NCBI GenBank assembly: GCA_003339415.1
Contig: PDHQ01000726.1
Coordinates: 1 to 10,297, forward strand
DNA: 10,297 bases
Source of the DNA: Ophiocordyceps camponoti-saundersi (nom. inval.)
Taxonomy: Eukaryota; Ascomycota; Sordariomycetes; Hypocreales; Ophiocordycipitaceae
Direction of reading: 5' to 3'
The translations under genes were made by a program, and so were the position numbers. Below the pieces are notes generated by a model. That model was not told the DNA's origin. It made no database searches and saw only the letters and a program-made list of their open reading frames with translations. Shown here piece after piece: positions 1-7,817 of this stretch. Positions within the stretch are counted from its first letter, which is position 1. Each line of letters starts with the position of its first letter.

Positions 1-177
1 AAACTGTCTTTAGAGAATAGTTATAAGTATATATCTAAGCGGTAAGATTAAGGCGTTATTATTTATATTTACTACTTATAAGAAAGGATATCGGTCCCTA
101 CTACGTTTTCGGATAAGACTTAAGAGATAATATCTAAATCTAAAAAATAAGGGGTAAAGGAAAATTATTATATAGTC
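1..177. other. RIP-mutated left flank, no identifiable gene
   Basis: This stretch lies outside the left terminal repeat. It has the same base usage as the element (TA-rich, almost no CA or TG), so the mutated domain continues past the window edge. The + strand frame starting at position 2 has about 38 codons without a stop, and the frame from position 1 reads with moderate stop density. Neither gives a motif I recognise. It could be part of another decayed repeat. Confidence 0.5.
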
Positions 178-386
178 TACTAGCTAGATAAGTTAGAGGC
201 TAAGGGATTAAATAAGCTAATTATAAGTATAAGAAATAGGCTTAATACGAAGATTAATAGGTGCCCTTATTAATTAATATATATATATATCCTCTAGGAA
301 TGACTGCCCCCTATACGGGCAGTTAAGCAAATGTTAGTTATATAACCGGAATAACGCTATTCCCTTTTAACCTTCCCCCTCTAGCT
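178..386 (-). repeat. Left terminal repeat (3' LTR of the minus-strand element)
   Basis: It aligns base for base with 9264-9472 at a constant offset of 9086. By hand count there are 24 differences in 209 positions, about 21 of them transitions. Some bases are RIP-type in the left copy and some in the right, so the copies mutated separately. Both share a 7-bp terminal inverted repeat (AGCTAGA at 182-188, TCTAGCT at 380-386), a small hairpin around 303-323, and an AT microsatellite near 277-290. The usual TG...CA ends are not visible. On the + strand the shared part begins TAC, which could be a mutated TGC. The inner edge at 386 is where similarity stops. Confidence 0.85.
362..386 (-). other. 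Polypurine-tract-like run inside the terminal repeat
   Basis: On the minus strand this reads as a purine-rich run (GAGGGGGAAGG followed by TTAAAAGGG), the kind of sequence that primes plus-strand DNA synthesis just upstream of a 3' LTR. Its location, just inside the internal end of the left repeat, suits a PPT for a minus-strand element. The odd point is that an identical 25-base stretch is present at 9448-9472 in the other repeat, whereas a PPT should be single-copy and internal. It may instead be LTR sequence with the real PPT lost, or the LTR ends may lie further in than the similarity. Confidence 0.4.
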
Positions 387-521
387 AGTCTATTACTAAC
401 ACTAAAGTAATAAATTAAAATCTAAAAATAAAATAGATAAAAGGAAGGATAAAGAGTAAGCTAATAAATAAGAAAAAAACAAATAATAGGAAGAAATAGG
501 CTATAATAGCCTAGTAAATAA

Positions 522-2279
522 TTAGATCTCGCTAGATCCTATTATAGATAAAGACTTTATAGATAATACTATCTAGTTAGGTCTATTAAGTGCCTTAATA
601 ATATCTAAGGTTTATTTAAAAAGAACCTAATTATTACGGAGTTCTTTTCGTAACTTATTATTCTCCTACTTAAGTGCCTAAAGTCTGCTATTAACTTATA
701 TTATCTACTTAATAGGGGGCGATAAATATCTAGGTTTAAGGTTATAGTTATTAGCCTTAAGGAGAGCATTAATCTTCTTTTATATTTTAGTTATAAATGC
801 CTCTCTATCCTCTTTATTATCCCTAATAGTCGCTAGACTAGTCGTTAATTTAGCTGCTATTATCGGCTTAGTGGCGGTATTCTCTATAAATACGTCGTCT
901 ATTTATTAGCTAACGACTTATCTATTATTACTTAAGGAAGAGTTAGAACTAGAAATAGCGATAAGAGGAGCCTTATTAACTGCAGGGGTCTAGGCTAGGG
1001 CTCTTCCACTTAGCACGTCCTATTTAAAATAGCTTATCTATTTCGTTATATAACCCTTACTTGCAGGTTTTACCTTAGTAGCTATCGCTAGTAATAATAA
1101 TAATACTATAGCTAATATCGTCGGTAGTAGCTTTCTTACTAGTAGTTTTTATCGCTTATACTTCGTGGCCGCCTAATAGTCTGCTCTATCCCGTGCTGCC
1201 TTATCGAGTAATCGTTTTAGCGTGCCTTAGCTAGTATTTAACGACTCGATAAGGGCTACTATAGTTTATATAGTATTATTATTAGGGCTTAGGTTAGTTT
1301 ATAGTTTATCGATCCGCTTAGCAGTCTTCGCTAGCGCTGTATATATTTCTATCTTATTACCTAACGCCGGGTGCAACATATAATAAATTCGACGTAATAC
1401 TGCCCGATAGATCTAACGTCTAAAATATCCGATTTAAACTTCCGTTATACTATTAATCGAGAGGTTATTAGGAGGGTTTTTAATATAGTCGTTAACCTTA
1501 AGCGTTAAGCTATAGAAGTCTTATAAAGGCGTTCGGGCTAAGATAAAAAATATAATACCGACGTTATTAGCGATAAGGAACAGCTCCTTTAGGGTATATA
1601 GGTATATAGGTAGGTATTATAACTCGAGGGCCTCTGCTTTAGAAATACCCTAGAACTTAGCAATACGAGGTGTAACCTTTTTATTTTCTATCTTCGTTTA
1701 TATTATCCTAATAACTAGCTAAGCTACCTATTAGCTATCCTAAGCTTTATTTTTAAAGTTACTATTAGCTAGCTTAATCGTATAATTTATTACTTTCTTC
1801 TAAGATCTTAAGATCTTAATCTATTTAAGGCGGTAATCGCGGGTAAGGTGGGCGTATACCTAGTTAAATTTTGCTATAAAAGCTGCCTATATAGGGGCCG
1901 CCTTTTTAGCTAGCTTATCGTTATCTGCTAGTAGAGGCGAAGGGTGCTCGTCCGTCGGCTCCCTTTTAGCACTTTATCCTAGCTTACGGAAAATAAAGTT
2001 CGTATCCTACGACTAAAGAAAGTAGTTATATAGTATTCTTATAGGTAGGATATATTTATCCGGGCGGATAGAACGCTTCCTATCGTGATAATCCTTATAA
2101 AATACTTTAAATAACGTTCCTCGAAAGTCCTTATCTTTACTATAGATATCGAGCTCGCCCGATAGTTAGCATAGTATATTTTCGTTATCGGAAATATAGT
2201 TAGGCGTTTCTTCTTAGGTTCTCGTATCCTAAGATATACTTATTATAAGGGCCTTGCCCTTAGATAGTCGCGGGGCTAT
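522..2279 (-). pseudogene. ORF3: unrecognised third gene of the element, RIP-broken
   Basis: One minus-strand frame can be followed for about 586 codons, with roughly 40 stops scattered through it, nearly all fitting former Gln or Trp. The neighbouring frame over 1800-2220 has more than twice as many stops. By my reading no Gln or Trp codon is left, and Met, Cys and His are rare, as RIP predicts for real coding sequence. The likely start is ATA-GCC at 2279 (ATG-GCC before RIP); the likely end is TAA at 524-522. Visible parts are a basic N-terminus, charged helical stretches, a hydrophobic or former Ser run at about residues 384-400 (1080-1130), and a leucine-zipper-like segment at about 529-553 (621-694) with LxxLxxE and KLRKEL spacing. 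I recognise no family. An env-like product or a captured host gene are guesses only. Confidence 0.6.
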
Positions 2280-2481
2280 CTTAGAAAAGAAAAGGGCAAG
2301 AAAAATATAGATAAGTTATAAAAAGGCTCGAAAAATAAGGGTGCACGATAGTGCAGTCCTATTATAGTACGTGGTTAGTTAAAAGGTAGATATTACGGGA
2401 GGATAAGAAGGTAAGGTTACGAAACTATAAAGTAGGGAAAAGAAAAGTATATAAAGGAAAAGAGGAAGGAAAATAATATAG
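2280..2481 (-). other. Spacer between pol and ORF3, pyrimidine-rich on sense strand
   Basis: No reading frame is convincing here. On the minus (sense) strand it is rich in C/T blocks, and a T/C run ends directly at the putative ORF3 start. CT-rich stretches ahead of start codons are common in filamentous fungal promoters, so ORF3 may have had its own promoter or a spliced leader. This is inference only. The few surviving CA/TG sites near 2341-2353 show that RIP was not total. Confidence 0.35.
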
Positions 2482-2899
2482 TTATACTTAGAGTTTCCGC
2501 AGGCCTACTAGCTTACTAAGTAGTAGCTAGTTATTAGGCCTTAAATAGTTAGGTCGGTTATAGTATTTCTTTAGCAAGTCCTTATAGAATAATAGCCCCT
2601 AGGCCCCTTTAATAGATAAATAGTTAATATGCCTTAGTATTTAGGATATCCTCCTAACCTAGTAGCATAGCTTAAACGGCCTAATCTACGTTAGCTTAAG
2701 TTTCCTAATAGCTCCGTCTATAGCTAGATAAACTTATATACTAGGGGTTAGATTAGACTTATCTCTTTTATCGTAGATAGATATCTTATAATATATAATC
2801 TTATTAAACTTACTTCTAGCTGCCTATCTCCGGTATTTAGCTTAGCTTATAAATTTTATAATAAGGTTAGTATATCTCCCTTATAGGGGCTATTCTACC

Positions 2900-3720
2900 T
2901 GCTTTCCTAATCTTAAAGCTTTACGTAGTAATCTTATAGATTAAAATAGATTTAGGCTAGTCTATACTATTCCGTAGAGCACTTTAGTAAGTAAGTAGCC
3001 TAAGGTCCTAATAACCTTATAATTAAGTTACCGCATAACTATTAGCAGATATTCGGACGAAGTATTTTTAGGAGGCTATAACCTTTTTAAAAGTTACTAA
3101 AAGATCTTATTTATCACTTTAACTAAACTTATACTATAATATAACTTAGATAGCGCCGTTACTTAAAGTATATCTTTTACCGTTAAGAAAGCTAAAACTT
3201 CCCTCGATAAAAAGGCGGAACCTAAGTCGGAGTAGATAGCTATAGGTATAATCGTAATAAAGTCTAGCTAATTTCTTAGCCTAATAATAGTCTCCGAGGC
3301 TCCCGTTATTCGGCAAGCTATAAGCTATATAAAATAAGAGAAATAGTCGACTAATACTAGCATAAACTTAGTCCTATCTGCGGCCGTTAGGAATAGTCCT
3401 ATATAGTCTATAGTAAGGACCTAAAAGGGTGCTAAAATAGAGATTAGCTAATCCGGCGCCTTCGGCTTTCGGTTAGAATATAAAGTATATTCTCTATAAC
3501 TTACTATATAGGATATAATATCCTAAGCTATTCTAGGCTAGAAGATATATATATAAAGTCGCCGACGCGTAGTATCTAGCCTAAAGTAGCTACTTAAATT
3601 ATAAGCTTAGTAGAATACCTGCGGGATCTCGTATCGGAGAAAGTATCTTTACTATTTAGTTAAATAACTCCCTTTATATAGTAGGGTATTCGTTTATATT
3701 AACTATTTAAAAGATACCGC
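2900..3720 (-). pseudogene. Integrase domain of pol (HHCC plus DDE), inactivated
   Basis: The N-terminal zinc finger keeps exact H-X4-H-X29-C-X2-C spacing, but all four ligands now read Tyr (codons at 3603-3601, 3588-3586, 3498-3496, 3489-3487). The catalytic core follows: the first Asp is in a TIDYIGLF context (3408-3406), then a VLVDYFS block, and the second Asp is in YSDLGSAF (3228-3226), 60 residues later. Exactly 35 residues further, where Glu is required, the codon is AAA (Lys, 3120-3118). Downstream, GYLLTKVLYG (near 2940-3000) matches the GYSPxELLYG box of gypsy integrases. The C-terminal part near 2540-2640 has a stretch loosely like a chromodomain (YLSIKGA then LLKKYYNR), but this is weak. 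The enzyme strand transfers viral DNA ends into the target in the intact family. Confidence 0.9.
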
Positions 3721-4109
3721 TTATTATTTAATACGATTTGCTAAGATACGATTAAGTTTATTAGGAACCTTACTATATTATAGCTAATTAACTATATCTA
3801 CGTAATAGTAGTCTATATAATAGTCTAATAGCCTTAATATCCTATCTATCTCTCTTATAAGTGCTATAGCTGCTCGGAGGTCTACTCGGGTCTTATTATC
3901 TTCTTTTTCCTAGGTCTATAAGGCTAATAAGGCATTCTATTAGAGCGTAGTTAGTTATAGTAAAGGGGTGCCCGTCTTATTAGTAGGTAGTTTCTTAAGG
4001 GGCATACCCGCTAGGTATTTAAGGAGCGCCTTATAGCCTTATAAGCTATCTTTCTATTTCTATAGTCCGGTATTAGTGTTAACTATTCCCTAGTTTATAA
4101 TATCCGTAG

Positions 4110-4500
4110 CTTAGTATTCGTTAGATAGGAAGATTATCCTAGATAAACTATCCGTAGCCTAGTTTCGCAAACCCTTAACGTGGGCAATCTTAATATTTAG
4201 TAGCCGCAGCTTAGTTACCTATCGAGCGTAGATACCTTTATAGCCCTTAGAAGTTAGGAACTATATAATAGGGAAGTGGTCTATAAAGATAGTTAATTTA
4301 TCTATTATACGGAATAGATATTAGTAGCGACGGTAGAATTCGACTAAAGTATAAAGTTCCCGCTTATATATTCTATAGTTACGCTATATCTTCGTAAAGA
4401 GAAAGGAGTTATATAAAATCGGCACTAGGCTATCTCCTTATTATTATAAGATAATATAGCCTACTCCGAACCTTAAAGTATCTATATATATAAGTACCGG
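4110..4500 (-). pseudogene. RNase H domain of pol
   Basis: This domain removes RNA from the RNA:DNA hybrid during reverse transcription. It opens with YIDTLRFGVGYII, equivalent to the family's YTDASxxGxGavL, with the first catalytic Asp at 4482-4480. The Glu is in KRELYTLVEF (4359-4357), the second Asp in FIDHFPI (4281-4279, the TDHxPL box), and the last Asp in ATDSLS (4152-4150, the ADxLSR box), preceded by IAHVKG. All four acidic catalytic residues are still encoded, although stops interrupt the frame, for example at 4440-4438, 4323-4321 and 4263-4261. Their codons contain no CA or TG, which explains their survival. Confidence 0.9.
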
Positions 4501-4589
4501 CTTATTAAGTTAAGGCCCGTAGATAGCTACTACTATTTCGGCGAGAAACTTAAGGATTATAAAAGATAAAGCCTTAGATAGCCCCTATA

Positions 4590-5400
4590 AGAAGGGAATA
4601 TTTTTAGTAAGTTACGTTAATAGTCGGGAGAACTCTATATAATTAACTATCTATCTCCGGCAGGGTCCGATTACTCCGAGAAATACCCTAACTTACCTTT
4701 AATTCGTTAGCACCGGCTATTCTTAGATTTTCTAAAGCCTCCTAGGCTTAATTATAATCCGTCTACTTATATAATACGTCTATCCTACTGCTAGGATTTT
4801 TATTATACTAAGAAAGACCTTCTTAAAACTTAACCGGAGTAAGGCTTATAATAATCTAAGCAGAAAGTAGTCCCTAATAAACGCCTATTATTCCTCGAAC
4901 GTAGTATATTTTAAGAAGATATCGTCTATATAGTTATTAAGAGGCGTAATATAATAGCTTTTAGCAGGGACTACTAATAGAGATAGTTCGGGCAAAGGTT
5001 CAGGTATAGCCCTAAATACTAGCTTCGTTATTTCGGTAAAGCTATAAGCTGCGGATTAGGTCCCCTAAGGGAGCCTTATAGGCTGCAATTAGGAAAAACT
5101 AGGGATTTAAAACGCTAGAACGTGGCGCAGTTTAGATATAATAGGTATAGCTTAGTAGCTATACTTTAAGTCGAACATACTAAATAAACCTATTCTTAGA
5201 TCTAAGAGTCTATTATAAAGCTTTAATAATAACGGGATAGTAGTGCCTAGCAAGTCTTCGTTAACGTTATAATAGTTAATTATTAATCGTATTTCGGCCT
5301 ATAAGTTAGACTCGTCCTTAATTACTATAATAGGTTCCGCCGACTATTAGCTTAACTTACTATTAGCCGCTACTATATACTTATAGATTCCTAAGTTAAT
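4590..5400 (-). pseudogene. Reverse transcriptase domain of pol
   Basis: Recognisable RT blocks in order: SAEPIIVIKDES (family SPxxxPvvfVkKKdG) near 5345; AEIRLIINYYNVNED (family lRmcvDYRxLN) near 5295; motif A FSMFDLKYSY with the catalytic Asp at 5172-5170; a LPxGTxSAAYSF block (family MPFGLxNAPatFq) near 5065; and motif C LNNYIDDIFL with YIDD at 4932-4921. The thumb/connection LGVIGPCRR (family FLGLxxYYRRFI) is near 4675. The YIDD catalytic pair is intact, but in-frame stops occur before, between and after these blocks. The equivalent of the usual Asp in the VDYR box reads Asn. Confidence 0.92.
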
Positions 5401-6339
5401 ATTCTTACGAATAATTTTATTTATCTAGTATTATTCTAAAGCACTCTATCTTTTCTTCCTACTACGGCACTATAGTTTAGTTCCTAGTATAATCCTTAGG
5501 TAATATAGGAATAAGTTTATAGGTGGCATATCGCGTGTATCCCGACCCTTAAGATTACGATAAGTATAGAACGTGCGTATAATCTCCTCTCTTAAGTGAT
5601 CCGGGACTAAAGGTCTAAGCGTAATACTATAGGCGTTAAACTATACTATAACTAAACATTTATTAATAGAATTATTAATTTCTCGTCGCTAAACTCTCCT
5701 TTATATTAGGAATAGTAACGCCGATAGCCTATCTGCTTATAGCCTAGGCTAGTATTATCTACTTAACCGTTATTTAGTTATAGGTCTAGTAACTAGATCG
5801 CTCTGTAATTATTAGGGACTATTAAGTACGGTCTCTATAGCAGCTATAGTTAAGGAAAAAAGATTAGAATCGACGAGGGGGCAATAGTAAGAAGTAAGAG
5901 TATAATTTATATAAAAATCTATCTAAGTTTATATATATATAGCCTACCTTATTAATTTAGGGGCGTAGCTTATAAATAAAGTAATCGGGTTTATAATAAA
6001 ATATATAAAGTCTAAACTAATAATAATATTTCTAGTTAGCTATAGTTTTATAACCTGCTTAAGTCGGCGCTAATAACTTAGTTTAATAATTTAATCTAGT
6101 TATCGTTATTATTCTTAGAAGTTAAGTCCTTAGAAGAGGTATCGGAGTTATTCTTATTATCGCTATCTATATCTTCGGACGTTAATTTAGGGAGCCTAAC
6201 AAACTTCCTTAAGATAGGCAGGGCGTTAGGCGCCAGGACTAACTTCTATCTTAGCAATATAGCTATTTACGGGCCTTATAAGGCTACCGGTATATTACCT
6301 TAATTACGATCTCTAATTATTAAAGTGCCGGTCTTAATA

Positions 6340-6640
6340 TAGATAACGGCGTTAACGTTAAAGAGCTAAGGCATACCTAATAGAAGGGGTAAGTTATCGA
6401 CCACGTTATTATTTTTAGGCTTAACGATCGCCTAGATTTCTCTAATTACCTTAGAGACGTTTATATTTAAGATAGCAAAGTTATAAATAAGAATACGCGA
6501 TCTATCCGCGACTTTTATAGCTAGCTTGCTAAACTTAATATCCTTCAGGTCTATAATAGGGATCTTATTACGATTAGCAAAGTTATAGTTAATAAAACTT
6601 ACCTAAGACCCTTAGTTTACTATTATATTCTTATCTGCTA
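6340..6640 (-). pseudogene. Retroviral-type aspartic protease domain, active site mutated
   Basis: The active-site block reads V-N-stop-G-S-stop-V-S-F-I (6620-6591), where the family has V-D-S-G-(A/S)-x-x-x-F-I. The catalytic Asp codon is now AAC (6617-6615). The next codon is TAA, which fits TCA, and the TAG two codons later fits CAG. Further on, LLLGMP-stop-L at 6386-6363 matches the family's LILGMPWL box, with TGG (Trp) changed to TAG. The domain lies in the same frame as the Gag zinc knuckle, so gag and protease were one reading frame. Confidence 0.88.
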
Positions 6641-7580
6641 GCTTTAGGGATTTATTTTTACTATTAACTTAGAATAAGATAGTATATAGAACTCTAAAGG
6701 TCTTGCAATCTCTAGTTTCTTTAATTAAACAGGTGTTTATATCTTGCCTAGCTAAGTTAACTCTATTACTGCTAATATACACTGCTTTAGACTTGCCCTT
6801 GCCCTTACCTTTAGCTTTTATCTTAATAAAGGTCTATCTCTTACGTAACGAGAGATACCTAAATTGCTTAGCCCCTTCTAGACTTACCTGCTAGAAATCT
6901 ACCAGATTAATAAGCATAATAAATCTCTTCGCTAGTTTAATCTAATTAATATTACCTAGGCTATCTCTTACCTAGACTTCTGCTAAACCCTTAGCCCTCT
7001 TTTTCTTATTAGCTATTATACTCTTCTTAGCACTTAATAGTCCTAGCTAATTAGGCACTTTAGGCGTTTTATAATATAAGGTTACCTCTAGGTCTAAATT
7101 ATTCTTAAATATTTCCTCTAAGAGTATCGGGTTAATTAATCTCTTTTTAATCGGTAGTTTACTAAGTCTAGCTACTATAACTAATACTATAAGTGCGTTA
7201 CGAACTATCTTACTAAGTTTAACGTTATCTCTATCTATTATAGTAAGTAATTAGAGCTTACGAGCTATAATATTAGTATTATTAATACTACCTATATTAC
7301 CTTATACGGACTTATTAATTCCTAAACTAATAATATTAGAATAAACGTTCCTACTACTATCTATAGGTATATCGTAGAGTTTATTAATTAAACCTTAGCA
7401 GAGGTTCCGTTCTAAGAGGTCTTAATATCTAAGGTCGACTTAGTGCGCCGTAATAGCCTAGGTTATTAGTAGAGGTGCAGTAATTACCTATTAAAGGGGC
7501 TTCGGGCCTCTGCTAACTACGGTTAAACCTCTTAAGATATCTTTCTCCTAACCTTAAAGCTACTACGCTTCGGGAGTAAT

Positions 7581-7622
7581 ATAAGACGTAGCGTAGTGCT
7601 TAGGTTGCCCGTATTTAAAGTA
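7581..7622 (-). pseudogene. Gag CCHC zinc knuckle with all Cys changed to Tyr
   Basis: The minus strand encodes Y-F-K-Y-G-Q-P-K-H-Y-A-T-S-Y. The spacing is exactly C-X2-C-X4-H-X4-C of the nucleocapsid knuckle, with GQP(G/K)HYA typical of the family. The three Cys positions (7622-7620, 7613-7611, 7583-7581) are TAC/TAC/TAT, one G-to-A step from TGC/TGC/TGT; the His codon CAC survives. The knuckle binds element RNA in functional Gag. Here it could not hold zinc. Confidence 0.93.
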
Positions 7623-7715
7623 AATAACCTAATCTAGTAAAAGGGAAAGTAAACTATTTATATATATATTAGTCGAGTCTTTTAGGTTTGCCTAGTTAAC
7701 TTATCTGCTATTATT

Positions 7716-7817
7716 GCTACCACGGCCTCCGCGATAGCCTCCGCGATACTTACTCTAGCGGTTATTCTAGCGGTAGTTATTTAAAGAGCGATAAGACTTA
7801 CCTCGACCTCCACGATA
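7716..7817 (-). pseudogene. RGG/RNA-binding segment of Gag
   Basis: Just N-terminal to the knuckle, the same frame has YRGGRG at its start and YRGGYRGGRG at its end, separated by Asn/Ser/Arg-rich sequence with two TAG codons that fit Gln. Arg-Gly-Gly clusters next to a CCHC knuckle are common in nucleocapsid parts and in RNA-binding proteins. CGT/CGC/GGA/GGT codons contain neither CA nor TG, so the segment is unusually well preserved and less AT-rich than its surroundings. Confidence 0.8.

Larger units (their letters stand above)
2482..5880 (-). pseudogene. pol: pol remnant: reverse transcriptase, RNase H, integrase
   Basis: One minus-strand frame (codon first bases divisible by 3) holds, in order, RT with its YIDD box, the RT thumb/connection, RNase H, an HHCC-type integrase zinc finger, the DDE core and the integrase C-terminal part. 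The product would copy element RNA to DNA in virus-like particles and insert it in the nucleus. The last visible codons are followed by TAA at 2490-2488 and 2484-2482. The 5' limit is unclear: the frame is readable to about 5880, where the gag-protease frame has already faded. About 1130 codons is a normal length for RT-RH-INT. Many TAA/TAG codons interrupt it, mostly at positions expected to be Gln or Trp. Relative to gag-protease it is in the -1 frame. Confidence 0.9.

Noticed and set aside
302..324. Hairpin in the left repeat as a terminator, riboswitch or MITE core
   Set aside because: It is present in both terminal repeats and is explained as LTR structure. The 7-bp arms are too short to claim a specific role.
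522..2279. ORF3 as an envelope gene
   Set aside because: The only hydrophobic stretch may be a RIP artefact of Ser codons. No signal peptide, cleavage site or paired Cys are visible, so the name is not supported.
2431..2442. A 12-base match (AGTAGGGAAAAG) shared with 8814-8825, upstream of both ORF3 and gag
   Set aside because: A few such matches are expected by chance in 10 kb of skewed composition. The matches lie at different distances from the putative starts, and no longer similarity surrounds them.
5855..5861. Minus-strand TTTTTTC as a -1 slippery heptamer for the gag-pol switch
   Set aside because: Its phase does not fit the gag-protease frame, and it lies after the point where that frame has stopped being readable.
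6703..6894. A 63-residue open frame on the + strand, rich in Leu and Ile
   Set aside because: It lies antisense to the Lys-rich linker between Gag and protease, where the minus-strand frame makes sense. Its hydrophobic look is just the complement of Lys/Asn-rich codons. No motif or start context supports it.
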